Below the pieces are notes generated by a model. That model did no database searches and was not told where the DNA came from. It was given only the letters and a program-made list of their open reading frames with translations. From positions 1-46,432 of the forward strand of contig CAJMOI010000002.1 in assembly GCA_905215105.1 (NCBI GenBank): 46,432 bases of DNA. Reading direction: 5' to 3'. This document shows positions 22,980 through 29,892 of the stretch, piece by piece (position 1 is the stretch's first letter; each line of letters begins with the position of its first letter). The position numbers were made by a program, and so were the translations under genes. This stretch comes from an uncultured bacterium. GTDB taxonomy: Bacteria > Bacillota > Clostridia > Oscillospirales > Acutalibacteraceae.

Positions 22980-23129
22980 CTTCTCTTCCTCCTCATTTTA
23001 CTGCCTTTTGTCGGTTTTTCGCTAAAATGGGAACCTATCGTAAAAAGTAAAATTGTGGTATAAAAGTAAAGACCACTAGATATAGGTCAATACAAAATAT
23101 AAATGGAAAGAATTGTGAAAATCTGCTGA

Positions 23130-23186
23130 TTGCCTTATATTCTCCTCGGTGCTATGATATTATCAAATCACTAGAACAAATGTTCT
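23130..23186 (+). promoter_or_regulatory. Promoter with LexA/SOS box
   Basis: TTGCCT (23130-23135) and TATGAT (23153-23158) are 17 bases apart. Eight or so bases after the predicted start point lies AGAACAAATGTTCT (23173-23186), which contains the Firmicutes LexA core GAAC-R-N-R-Y-GTTC exactly. LexA bound here would block early elongation, and RecA activation after DNA damage would release it. GAGGAGGGG and the ATG of a 53-codon ORF follow at 23211. Confidence 0.72.
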
Positions 23187-23210
23187 CAAACGAGGAGGGG
23201 CAACTGGAAT

Positions 23211-23372
23211 ATGGATGAACGAGATATGACCTGCGGTGAATTGCTCTGCGAAAGAGTCGATAATGAAAATGATTTTATTTCATTTCTTCGCTTTTGCGCT
23301 GATCGGCTAAATAAAGACGAGCCAGTTCAATCAATTTGGAACGCCTATCAAGAGATAAGGAATCAAAAATAG
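23211..23372 (+). CDS. SOS-controlled 53-residue protein, antirepressor candidate
   Basis: The frame MDERDMTCGELLCERVDNEND... follows GAGGAGGGG and a LexA-box promoter. The product is acidic and helical (FISFLRFCADRL, VQSIWNAYQEIRN). Its last 98 bases overlap the 3' end of the CI-like repressor gene on the opposite strand. This arrangement suits a prophage induction switch: a small antirepressor acting on the repressor protein, with the transcript also antisense to repressor mRNA. The coding status rests on the ribosome site and promoter; the function is inference. Confidence 0.55.
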   Translation: MDERDMTCGELLCERVDNENDFISFLRFCADRLNKDEPVQSIWNAYQEIRNQK

Positions 23373-23598
23373 ATAAGATTTCAGCTTTACCGTCCTCAGA
23401 AATGGGGGCGGTATTTTTTTCGCCCAAAATATCTCCGACGGTCACTCCGAGCGCCGCTGCGACTTTAGACACACGGTCTATAGACGGAGAACTTTTATCC
23501 CATTTATTTATTGTCCCGTTTCCAAAACCGCATTCTTTTTCCAAAGAAAATAAAGATTTTCCAGTTAAAGAACACAATTCTCTAATCCTGTCGACCAA
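23275..23598 (-). CDS. CI-like HTH (XRE) repressor
   Basis: A 107-residue protein starting at TTG after AGGGGTGA. Residues ~3-58 form an XRE helix-turn-helix (LFSLEKECGFGNGTINKWD with recognition helix after GNGT). The C terminus is a helix pair rather than a LexA-type autoprotease domain, so it cannot cleave itself during SOS and needs another inactivation route. The divergent promoter and twin operators at 23620-23671 identify it as the lysogeny repressor. Confidence 0.85.
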   Translation of the reverse strand: MVDRIRELCSLTGKSLFSLEKECGFGNGTINKWDKSSPSIDRVSKVAAALGVTVGDILGEKNTAPISEDGKAEILSIFDSLSLDRRSKLIELARLYLADQRKSEEMK

Positions 23599-23619
23599 AA
23601 AATCACCCCTTGAAAATAA

Positions 23620-23671
23620 TTAGTAAATTTCCTAAATTTCTGTTGACAATCGGTAAATTTGCTAATATAAT
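23620..23671 (+). promoter_or_regulatory. Rightward early promoter with two repressor operators
   Basis: A consensus promoter TTGACA (23643-23648), 17-base spacer, TATAAT (23666-23671) points right. Two related sites, AGTAAATTTCCTAA (23622-23635) and GGTAAATTTGCTAA (23652-23665), are spaced 30 bp (about three turns). The second fills the spacer. They are the likely operators of the CI-like and Cro-like proteins, allowing cooperative repression of the lytic promoter and autoregulation of the repressor. Confidence 0.82.
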
Positions 23672-23718
23672 AGAGGCATAGGGTAACAAAAACCAAGCCC
23701 CTATATGATACGGGCCTA

Positions 23719-23770
23719 ATCGGAATATATGTAATTGTATCAGCAATTCAATGTTAGCATATTTTCCGAT
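23719..23770. other. Structured leader downstream of the early promoter
   Basis: ATCGGAATATATG (23719-23731) and CATATTTTCCGAT (23758-23770) are complementary at 12 of 13 positions, with a nested AATTG/CAATT stem in the loop. A preceding GCCC...GGGC hairpin lies at about 23697-23715. This could be an attenuator or antiterminator element controlling how far the early transcript extends. Confidence 0.5.
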
Positions 23771-23802
23771 TTCCGTCAAGGAAAAGGAGGGTGTTTTCTA
23801 AT

Positions 23803-24321
23803 TCATTTTAAGAAATTTTGGGAGGGAGGGATTTGTTTTTCTGATAGAAATTTACTGGAAGATTCATAAATCGCTTTTACTCTTTCATAATTCTTCCAAG
23901 TATAAAGAGGCCCAGTATAGTGAGGGAATCCAGCATTCCCAGTCCAAAATGTGTTTGCGCAATCAAACGCTGCAATCAATGCGGACGTAAACTTTTCGTA
24001 GTTTCTTCTTTTGGCTCCATCTGTTTTTAAGGTCTCGATTTTCTTCTGATTGCTCTCCAATGCACGATCTATAAACTTATCGACTGTTAACTCTATATTT
24101 TCCAATATTATATTGTAGTCATGTGTTGGAGTAGCCCCTTTAAATATTTTGTATTTTTCATATTGCGATAAATGAAGAAGCAAATCTAATGTAAAATTGA
24201 TCCTTCCAAAAAACACCGCTGGATTTACAGTTGTATTTATCAATTTTTCGCTGTCTTTGAGCTGTCGTATATTCGATTCGATACATTGGATTTCGGACCT
24301 TGATAGTTTTTTCCAAAACAT
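23803..24321 (-). CDS. Unrecognised cytosolic lysogeny-region protein
   Basis: A 172-residue soluble helical protein on the repressor strand, starting at ATG 24321 after AAGGAGGGA, with its own promoter. It includes FFGRINFTLDLLLHLSQYEKY and NTFWTGNAGFPHYTGPLY. No enzyme motif is visible. It lies between the early promoter and the Cro-like gene on the opposite strand, so it is expressed in the lysogen and would be silenced by antisense reading when the lytic promoter fires. A lysogenic conversion or phage-defence role is plausible but unproven. Confidence 0.7.
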   Translation of the reverse strand: MFWKKLSRSEIQCIESNIRQLKDSEKLINTTVNPAVFFGRINFTLDLLLHLSQYEKYKIFKGATPTHDYNIILENIELTVDKFIDRALESNQKKIETLKTDGAKRRNYEKFTSALIAAFDCANTFWTGNAGFPHYTGPLYTWKNYERVKAIYESSSKFLSEKQIPPSQNFLK

Positions 24322-24350
24322 AATCGTAAATATCTCCCTCCTTTGTCCCA

Positions 24351-24379
24351 ATAATATCACTAAGGGGGGAACGATTCAA
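24351..24379 (-). promoter_or_regulatory. Promoter of the 172-residue minus-strand gene
   Basis: TTGAAT (24374-24379) and TATTAT (24351-24356) on the minus strand with a 17-base spacer. It supports expression of the gene starting at 24321 independent of the repressor promoter. Confidence 0.6.
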
Positions 24380-24406
24380 GAAGATATTCCAATCGGAGGT
24401 GATACC

Positions 24407-24628
24407 TTGATTCTTGACAATATCAAGCGTCTTTGTCGGGAGAACAGCATAAGCATCACGGCCTTGGAGAAGGCTGTCGGACTTGGTTTCGGGACGGTTT
24501 ACAAGTGGGGTAAGGTTTCTCCCAGCGTGGACAATCTGAAACTGGTAGCCGATTATTTCTGCATCACGGTGGACGAGCTTCTTTCAGAAGACACCAGTAC
24601 CAACGGAGAAAAGGAAGCCCTCCAATGA
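24407..24628 (+). CDS. Cro-like HTH (XRE) regulator
   Basis: A 73-residue protein starting at TTG 24407 after GGAGGTGAT. It is an XRE domain closely parallel to the repressor: ITALEKAVGLGFGTVYKWG against LFSLEKECGFGNGTINKWD. It is encoded rightward, lacks a C-terminal oligomerisation extension, and begins the lytic transcript, as expected of Cro. It should bind the same operators at 23622-23665. Confidence 0.78.
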   Translation: MILDNIKRLCRENSISITALEKAVGLGFGTVYKWGKVSPSVDNLKLVADYFCITVDELLSEDTSTNGEKEALQ

Positions 24629-24662
24629 TAGAGGGCAGGAAATGGAAAAAGGGGTGAGATCG

Positions 24663-24839
24663 ATGAATAGCTTCAAAGTAACAAAAGACCACCGTATCTT
24701 ACTGAATGACGTGGAGATTGATCATGTTCTTGGCTTTGATCTTCACATTGAAGCGGGAAAAGACCCGGAAGTGGTTCTCCGGGTCTCGGCGGCAGACATT
24801 GATATTGATGATTACAGAGACTACTGGTACAAGAGTTAG
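24663..24839 (+). CDS. Small phage early protein
   Basis: A 58-residue beta/alpha protein (MNSFKVTKDHRILLNDVEI...) after GGGGTGAG. It lies just behind the Cro-like gene and its stop overlaps the stop of the convergent gene. Similar small proteins follow Cro genes in many Firmicutes prophages; their role is not known to me. Confidence 0.7.
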   Translation: MNSFKVTKDHRILLNDVEIDHVLGFDLHIEAGKDPEVVLRVSAADIDIDDYRDYWYKS

Positions 24840-25171
24840 GCGAAAGGAATGGCATCTTTGATCTTTCCAAGCCACTCTAATACCTCGGATATTCCGTTCT
24901 TGAAGCGGTTCTCCATATAAAGAACAGCTTTGTCGTTTAGTTCAAAACCACCGTAGATGAAATAACGGATAAAATCTGCGCTTTTCAGTTCCTTCAGCGT
25001 GTCTTTACCATCCGGCGACATCCATGCCGTCCGGTACTTTTCTGGCCAGTGAGACTGATCAGCAAAGTCCTTTGACTGTTTCTTTGGGATGCCATTGGCG
25101 CGACGTTCCAAATAGACAGAATAGATTTCGCAGATCATTTTATCCGCATCTTTTGTGAGTTTTGTTTCCAA
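24836..25171 (-). CDS. YjcQ-like small winged-helix protein
   Basis: A 111-residue protein from TTG 25171 after GAGGTGA. ADKMICEIYSVYLERRANG and YFIYGGFELNDKAVLYMENR resemble small phage/prophage winged-helix proteins of the YjcQ type. It has a good promoter of its own (25194-25222). It is possibly a regulator or conversion gene; the family assignment is tentative. Confidence 0.65.
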   Translation of the reverse strand: METKLTKDADKMICEIYSVYLERRANGIPKKQSKDFADQSHWPEKYRTAWMSPDGKDTLKELKSADFIRYFIYGGFELNDKAVLYMENRFKNGISEVLEWLGKIKDAIPFA

Positions 25172-25193
25172 ATTTTCACCTCCCTTCTCCGCC

Positions 25194-25222
25194 AGTATAG
25201 CACGGCATAGCAGGGAGGACAA
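25194..25222 (-). promoter_or_regulatory. Promoter of the YjcQ-like gene
   Basis: On the minus strand TTGTCC (25217-25222), 17-base spacer, TATACT (25194-25199). The leader to TTG 25171 is about 15 bases. A C/G-rich hairpin related to those near 26050 and 26450 lies just upstream. Confidence 0.62.
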
Positions 25223-25278
25223 CCAAATAAAGATGCCCCGCCGCACTACCAGCATGACGGGAGCGACAGGAGATTGAA

Positions 25279-25431
25279 ATGGCGGTTTTTAAAACGATTG
25301 TGTTTATGATCTATATTTTATGTGCAGCAGCCGCCGCCTATTTTAAATATAAGAAGGAGAATGGCGAGGCGTTATGGTGGCTTGGGTGGGCTATCATTTT
25401 TTACGTGACATTCGTTTCTTATGGATGGTGA
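25279..25431 (+). CDS. Two-span small membrane protein
   Basis: A 50-residue protein starting MAVFKTIVFMIYILCAAAAAY after AGGAG. Two hydrophobic stretches flank KYKKENGEALWW. Tiny membrane proteins like this are common in lysogeny regions, where some block superinfection. The function is unknown. Confidence 0.65.
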   Translation: MAVFKTIVFMIYILCAAAAAYFKYKKENGEALWWLGWAIIFYVTFVSYGW

Positions 25432-25475
25432 GGGGGTGAGAGGATGGACTCTTTTAACAAAAAGGAGTGGGAAGC

Positions 25476-25667
25476 ATGAAATATAAAATTCGAGAAATAT
25501 ATGGCGGGGTTAATTCTCCGACGGCAGTGGAATTGACAATATTTTTGACCGGCCCCGATTGGTATAAACTTGCAGGTTCGCCAGTTTGGCATCGTCTGGA
25601 ATCATACATTGATCAGCTTGAAAAAGGACATACCCACTCACGGCACCAAGAGAAGATATTGCGATAG
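25476..25667 (+). CDS. Possible small protein antisense to the next minus-strand gene
   Basis: A 63-codon frame with AAAGGAG 8 bases before ATG 25476. It includes NSPTAVELTIFLTGPDWY. It overlaps the 3' end of the convincing minus-strand gene 25510-25980 by 158 bases, so one of the two may be spurious, or both are expressed in different states. Evidence is limited to the ribosome site. Confidence 0.35.
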   Translation: MKYKIREIYGGVNSPTAVELTIFLTGPDWYKLAGSPVWHRLESYIDQLEKGHTHSRHQEKILR

Positions 25668-25980
25668 GCATTTGCATTGAGTAATAACTTCTCTGCGATA
25701 TGATTTCTTTTCCGATTTTGTGTGTACTGTCTAAAACCCAAGTCGGAAATGGCTCGCAATCCACTTTTTCTTGATTCGAGATGAGGACAATTCGTGTAAT
25801 TGCTATCGGCAATCGAGATTTATTTTCAATATGAATAAAAAAGAGTGCGATTTTCTCATCTGCCCGAAATTCAGTAATTCTGATTCCGACATTTCGCCTT
25901 TGCGATAAAAATGTATGCACCCATGTTGCTAAAGACATCAGAAAACCAGCAACTGCAATACCGAATGTTATCCAATCCAT
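25510..25980 (-). CDS. Membrane-anchored protein with soluble beta domain
   Basis: A 156-residue protein from ATG 25980 (TTG 25983 also possible) after GGGGGTGA. One N-terminal membrane span (ITFGIAVAGFLMSLATWV) is followed by a beta-rich domain (IALFFIHIENKSRLPIAITR). This layout is frequent in small prophage proteins of unknown function and may act at the membrane in the lysogen. Confidence 0.65.
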   Translation of the reverse strand: MDWITFGIAVAGFLMSLATWVHTFLSQRRNVGIRITEFRADEKIALFFIHIENKSRLPIAITRIVLISNQEKVDCEPFPTWVLDSTHKIGKEIISQRSYYSMQMPIAISSLGAVSGYVLFQADQCMIPDDAKLANLQVYTNRGRSKILSIPLPSEN

Positions 25981-26162
25981 CAAATTTATCACCCCCTTTC
26001 GCCCACATTCTACCATATCCCGGCGAAAGGAACAATAAAGAGCGCCCCGGCCAGTGATGGGACACCGACCAGGGCATGACACCACGTGAAGCAGCCACGA
26101 GGTATCGGAGACAGTATATCACATCCTCCGGCCTCTGGCAAGAATAGGAGGATATTTTTAAC

Positions 26163-26429
26163 ATGAAAAAGGAACCGACGACAATTCAGGAATTAAGAGG
26201 TATGGCCCGGTACGTGAACCGCGAGTTTGATAATCTCTGCCGCGATTGGAAGGGCCGGACATGGGAGGAGGCACATATGAATTATTCGTTTGAAGATTAC
26301 CGCAGGGCGCTAGAGGGAGCTGGCCCCAAGTTGAAGGAACTGATTCTTGATCGGGCGGCACATGACCCTGGCATTCATTTGATGGAACTGAAGGAGCTGG
26401 TGTCCAGCGCATACCCGGAGGATGCCTAA
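26163..26429 (+). CDS. Small helical early protein
   Basis: An 88-residue protein after AGGAGG (spacing 9). It is helical and acidic, with IQELRGMARYVNREFDNLCRD and EDYRRALEGAGPKL. It is flanked by hairpins on both sides, so it may form its own transcript unit. No family is recognised. Confidence 0.65.
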   Translation: MKKEPTTIQELRGMARYVNREFDNLCRDWKGRTWEEAHMNYSFEDYRRALEGAGPKLKELILDRAAHDPGIHLMELKELVSSAYPEDA

Positions 26430-26463
26430 AAAATCCCCCGCCGTGTTCGCAGCACGACGAGGG
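26428..26463 (-). terminator. Terminator-like hairpin, one of three related copies
   Basis: CCCCCGCCGTG (26435-26445) pairs with CACGACGAGGG (26453-26463) with two wobbles. On the minus strand it is followed by a six-base U-run (26433-26428). Related G/C hairpins with AATAAAGA at the 5' side occur at about 25227-25257 and 26034-26080. Confidence 0.5.
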
Positions 26464-26534
26464 CAAGGGTTGAGGTGAGGCCCTTTTAAATAAAGTATAT
26501 CGCCTCCAGAAGGAAAAAGCAAGGGGGGAGATTT

Positions 26535-26795
26535 ATGCCAAAAGTTAAATTAGCCAGAAATCTACGTAAAGAGACTAGGCTTGATATCCTGAATCAAATC
26601 ATTAAGCACAGGATGATTGACGAGAGACTTGAGACGCAAGACCAATTGGCAAGCTATTTAGGAATTGACCGATCTTCTATCAACAAAAGGATTTCTGGGG
26701 AAACAAAATGGAAATATGACGAGCTATGCAATCTATTTTCTCTTCTTCACTTTAGCCCAGAAGAGATTGCAAAAGCGATGGGAGCAAAGTTATGA
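26535..26795 (+). CDS. HTH regulator of the early region
   Basis: An 86-residue basic protein after AAGGGGGGAG. Residues ~38-60 read as a helix-turn-helix (DQLASYLGIDRSSINKRIS). It starts the long rightward early operon and overlaps the next small gene, so it probably regulates early or middle expression. Confidence 0.72.
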   Translation: MPKVKLARNLRKETRLDILNQIIKHRMIDERLETQDQLASYLGIDRSSINKRISGETKWKYDELCNLFSLLHFSPEEIAKAMGAKL

Positions 26796-26887
26796 GCAAT
26801 TTAACATTTTTCTTTGTACTGCTGGGAGTATGCACATTTACCAGGGGCCTTTTCTGGGTGGTGGACAAGCTGGAGGGGCGGGTATGA
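26792..26887 (+). CDS. 31-residue membrane peptide
   Basis: ATG 26792 overlaps the previous stop (ATGA) and its own stop overlaps the next start (ATGA), so it is translationally coupled on both sides. The product is a single hydrophobic span (LTFFFVLLGVCTFTRGLFW). Its role is unknown, but the precise coupling argues it is translated. Confidence 0.6.
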   Translation: MSNLTFFFVLLGVCTFTRGLFWVVDKLEGRV

Positions 26888-27432
26888 AGCGACGGCTTAC
26901 CCGCGAGGAACGACGGCGGCGCAGTAATCGAACACTGCGGATTCTTACATATCTTTGCTTCGTCGGGCTTCTGGCAATCTGGTTAATTGGATTCCTGGCG
27001 CTGAATGTGGATGCCAAGCCTCCGCGCCCGGAACACACAAAAGCCGCCATGCCGGAGATCACGTTGGACGAGCTGGAGGCGGCTGAAAATGAACTCATTG
27101 AAGCCGCACTGCTGGCCCGCTCGACCAGGCTGAAGAACGTGACCATCACCTTCTACTGCTGCGAGGAACGGCCCCACATCTGCGGGACAGGCTCCGGCAT
27201 CACCGCTAGCGGACGGCGCGTGACTCCGTATGTGAGTTGCGCTGTGGACCCTGCCGTGATTCCGCTGGGCAGCACCATCATGATCGAGCACAACGGCGAA
27301 ATGTTGTATCTGCGGGCGGACGATACCGGCCCTGCTATCCGAGGAAACAGGCTGGACATTGCGGTACAAGGTCACCAAGAGGCTTTATCTTTGGGCGTGA
27401 AAACGGCTGATATTTGGTGGTGCGAGGAATGA
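26884..27432 (+). CDS. 3D-domain protein, membrane-anchored putative lytic transglycosylase
   Basis: A 182-residue protein with an Arg-rich cytoplasmic start, one membrane span at ~20-42, a helical stalk and a C-terminal 3D (double-psi beta-barrel) domain. The domain shows CAVDPAVIPLGSTIMI, LRADDTGPAIRGNRLDI with the Asp residues of the 3D motif, and ALSLGVKTADIW. The family acts on peptidoglycan, as in MltA, YabE and YuiC. Finding it in the early operon rather than the lysis module suggests wall remodelling or a stray lytic factor. Confidence 0.82.
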   Translation: MKRRLTREERRRRSNRTLRILTYLCFVGLLAIWLIGFLALNVDAKPPRPEHTKAAMPEITLDELEAAENELIEAALLARSTRLKNVTITFYCCEERPHICGTGSGITASGRRVTPYVSCAVDPAVIPLGSTIMIEHNGEMLYLRADDTGPAIRGNRLDIAVQGHQEALSLGVKTADIWWCEE

Positions 27433-27444
27433 GAGGAGGCCGGC

Positions 27445-27606
27445 ATGTACCGCTGCATGATCTGCGGTCTTGAATTTGATCATCCGCTTCTGGTCATACG
27501 TAATGAAATTGTGGATAGCGATGGAAACCGGGAGCGGCAAATCAAGGTTGTGTGCCCCTCCTGCTGGATGGGAGAACAATATTTCAAGGAGGAAAGCGAT
27601 GAATGA
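27445..27606 (+). CDS. Small zinc-ribbon protein
   Basis: A 53-residue protein after GAGGAGG. CxxC pairs at RCMICG (near residue 3) and CPSCW (near 37) form one zinc site. It overlaps the DUF1351 gene start. It probably binds nucleic acid or acts as an adaptor; nothing more specific is visible. Confidence 0.68.
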   Translation: MYRCMICGLEFDHPLLVIRNEIVDSDGNRERQIKVVCPSCWMGEQYFKEESDE

Positions 27607-28423
27607 ATTGATTAAGGTCGTGCAACTTCCAGTGATTGAGGAGCAGCTACGATCTATGAAAGAAACCGTGGATAAGCGTGTAGGGGAAGCGCTGTCCCTG
27701 GTATGCACTGAGGAAACCGTCCAGACGGTAAAGGGCGTACGCGCTGAACTGAACAAGGAGTTCCAGACGCTGGAGGAACAGCGAAAAGAGGTCAAGAAGG
27801 CGGTTCTGGGCCCCTATGAACAGTTTGAGGCGGTTTATAAGGAGTGCGTCAGCGACGCCTATAAACGGGCGGACGCGGAGCTGAAGGGCAAGGTGGACGA
27901 CACTGAGCGGGAAATCAAGCGGCGGTGTGAGGACGGGCTGCGGGAATATTTCGCGGAGCTGTGCGCTGCCGAAAGAGTGGATTTCGTCCGATATGAGCAG
28001 GCCGGTATTGTTGTGGATATGGCCTCCGCCAAGCAAAAAACGCCCAAGAAGCTGCGGGAAAAGTTAGCTGATTTCGTGGCCGGAATTGCAAGGAGCGTGG
28101 AACTGATCTCCGGCATGGATGACGCTGAGGAGATCATGGTGGAGTTCAAACGGACGCTGGACGCCCCGGTAGCGATCTCCACTGTGCAGGAGCGTCACCG
28201 GCGCATTGAGGCGGAGAAAGAGGCCCAAGCGCTCCGGGAGGAGCAGAGGGCGCTGGAGGCTGAGGCGGTGGCGAAGGTGGAGACCGTTGCACCTCCGGCC
28301 GCGGAGCCGCCCAGAGAGGAAAGGCGCATTAGAAAGCTGAATATTTTAGCCTATGATGTTCCGGTTTCTGTAGCGAAGAGAATTAAAGAAATTTTAGACC
28401 AGGAGGGAATCCGTTATGAATAA
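27599..28423 (+). CDS. DUF1351 protein, RecT partner
   Basis: A 274-residue coiled-coil protein from ATG 27599 after AAGGAGG. It shows VVQLPVIEEQLRSMKETVDK at the start, long Glu/Lys/Arg helices, and RKLNILAYDVPVSVAKRI near the end. This family is commonly encoded next to RecT in Firmicutes phages. It likely supports single-strand annealing recombination, but its activity has not been established. Confidence 0.82.
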   Translation: MNELIKVVQLPVIEEQLRSMKETVDKRVGEALSLVCTEETVQTVKGVRAELNKEFQTLEEQRKEVKKAVLGPYEQFEAVYKECVSDAYKRADAELKGKVDDTEREIKRRCEDGLREYFAELCAAERVDFVRYEQAGIVVDMASAKQKTPKKLREKLADFVAGIARSVELISGMDDAEEIMVEFKRTLDAPVAISTVQERHRRIEAEKEAQALREEQRALEAEAVAKVETVAPPAAEPPREERRIRKLNILAYDVPVSVAKRIKEILDQEGIRYE

Positions 28424-29255
28424 TGCTATTTCGACCCAGGCCCAGCGGCCCAAATTTTCCACGATGATTTCAACGGATGGTTATCAAAAGCTCATTAACA
28501 ATACGCTGAAAGACCCCAGGCGTGCTCAGCGGTTTGTAGCGTCCATCACCTCCGCCGTGGCGACCAACCCGGCGCTCCAGGAGTGCGACCCGGCCACCGT
28601 CCTGTCTGGCGCATTGCTGGGGGAATCGCTGAACCTGTCTCCCTCCCCCCAGCTGGGCCAGTATTACCTTGTCCCGTTCAACAACACCAAGAAAGGCTGC
28701 AAGGACGCTCAGTTTCAGCTTGGCTATAAGGGTTACATTCAGCTTGCCCTCCGCTCCGGCTACTACAAGCACCTGAATGTGATTGCCGTCAAAGATGGTG
28801 AGCTGGTTCGGTTCGACCCTCTGACTGAGGATGTAGAGATTCACCTTAATCCGGACGAACTGGCCCGCGAGAGCGCACCGACAGTAGGCTACCTTGCTAT
28901 GTTCGAGTATTTGAACGGCTTTCGCAAGACCATCTACTGGAGCCGGGAGAAGATGGAGGCCCATGCTCTGCGCTACTCTAAAGGCTACGCCGCCAGGAAG
29001 GGCTATACCTTCTGGGAGAAAGACTTTGACGCTATGGCATTCAAGACTATGCTGCGTCAGCTGATCTCCAAGTGGGGTGTTATGTCTATCGACCTTCAGA
29101 CCGCGTTTGAAGCGGATGCTGTAACGGAGGATTCTGCTGACTATCTCCAGGCGCAGGAACCGGAACTGCCCGCCCCTCAGCTTGGGGAGCTTCCTTCTGG
29201 CGGAGAAGAGGCGGCGGTTTCCTCTGAGGAACAGGTGAGCCTGAATGACCTATAA
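28416..29255 (+). CDS. recT: RecT single-strand annealing recombinase
   Basis: The 279-residue protein contains CDPATVLSGALLGESLNLSP, LVPFNNTKKGCKDAQFQLGY, KGYIQLALRSGYYK and LRQLISKWG. These are the conserved blocks of RecT, which anneals complementary strands during phage DNA replication and recombination. No RecE exonuclease is seen. The neighbouring MBL-fold protein is the usual partner in Clostridia phages. Confidence 0.93.
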   Translation: MNNAISTQAQRPKFSTMISTDGYQKLINNTLKDPRRAQRFVASITSAVATNPALQECDPATVLSGALLGESLNLSPSPQLGQYYLVPFNNTKKGCKDAQFQLGYKGYIQLALRSGYYKHLNVIAVKDGELVRFDPLTEDVEIHLNPDELARESAPTVGYLAMFEYLNGFRKTIYWSREKMEAHALRYSKGYAARKGYTFWEKDFDAMAFKTMLRQLISKWGVMSIDLQTAFEADAVTEDSADYLQAQEPELPAPQLGELPSGGEEAAVSSEEQVSLNDL

Positions 29256-29892
29256 CATTATTTCAACCGGCTCCAAGGGCAACGCCGTGGTCATCAACGA
29301 CCATATTCTGATCGACTGCGGCGTACCCTTCAAGGCCCTGGAGCCGGTCAAGAAAGACCTGCGGCTGGTGCTGCTGACGCACATCCATTCTGACCATTTC
29401 AACCCCCGGACGGTGCGGGCACTCCATAAGGAGCGCCCCACCCTCCGCTGGGGGTGCTGTGAGTGGATGGTGGGGCCTCTGCTGGAGGCAGGGGTGGATA
29501 AGCGGCGGATTGATGTCCTGACGCCCGGGTATTGCTTCATTTACAAGGGCCTCTGCACAGTCATGCCGAAAACCCTGACACACGATGTGTCCAACTGTGG
29601 CTATCACATTTGGAGCGGAAACGACAGCCTGTTCTACGCCACCGACACTGCCACACTGGACGGAGTGGAGGCCCGGGGCTATGACCTCTATCTCATTGAG
29701 GCCAACCACACCCGGGCGGAGCTGGAAACCCGCGCAAAGGCCAAGCTGGAGGCCGGGCAGTATGCCTATGAGTACCGTGCAGCCGCCAACCACCTGAGCC
29801 AGGAGCAGGCCCTGGATTGGCTGTACCAGCAGATGGGGCCGAACAGCCAGTACGTATTTTTGCATCAACACCAAGAGAGGAGCAAAGGGTGA
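29245..29892 (+). CDS. MBL-fold metallohydrolase of the RecT module
   Basis: A 215-residue metallo-beta-lactamase-fold protein. THIHSDH (residues 45-51) supplies the metal ligands, with a further Asp in YATDTATLDG and His in EANHTRAEL. It is encoded beside RecT in many phages, where a nuclease or processing role is suspected. Its start overlaps the RecT stop. Confidence 0.85.
   Translation: MTYNIISTGSKGNAVVINDHILIDCGVPFKALEPVKKDLRLVLLTHIHSDHFNPRTVRALHKERPTLRWGCCEWMVGPLLEAGVDKRRIDVLTPGYCFIYKGLCTVMPKTLTHDVSNCGYHIWSGNDSLFYATDTATLDGVEARGYDLYLIEANHTRAELETRAKAKLEAGQYAYEYRAAANHLSQEQALDWLYQQMGPNSQYVFLHQHQERSKG

Noticed and set aside
23280..23620. A plus-strand frame covering the whole repressor gene (23336-23623)
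   Set aside because: It is in a different frame from the LexA-controlled 53-codon ORF, has no ribosome site and mirrors the repressor.
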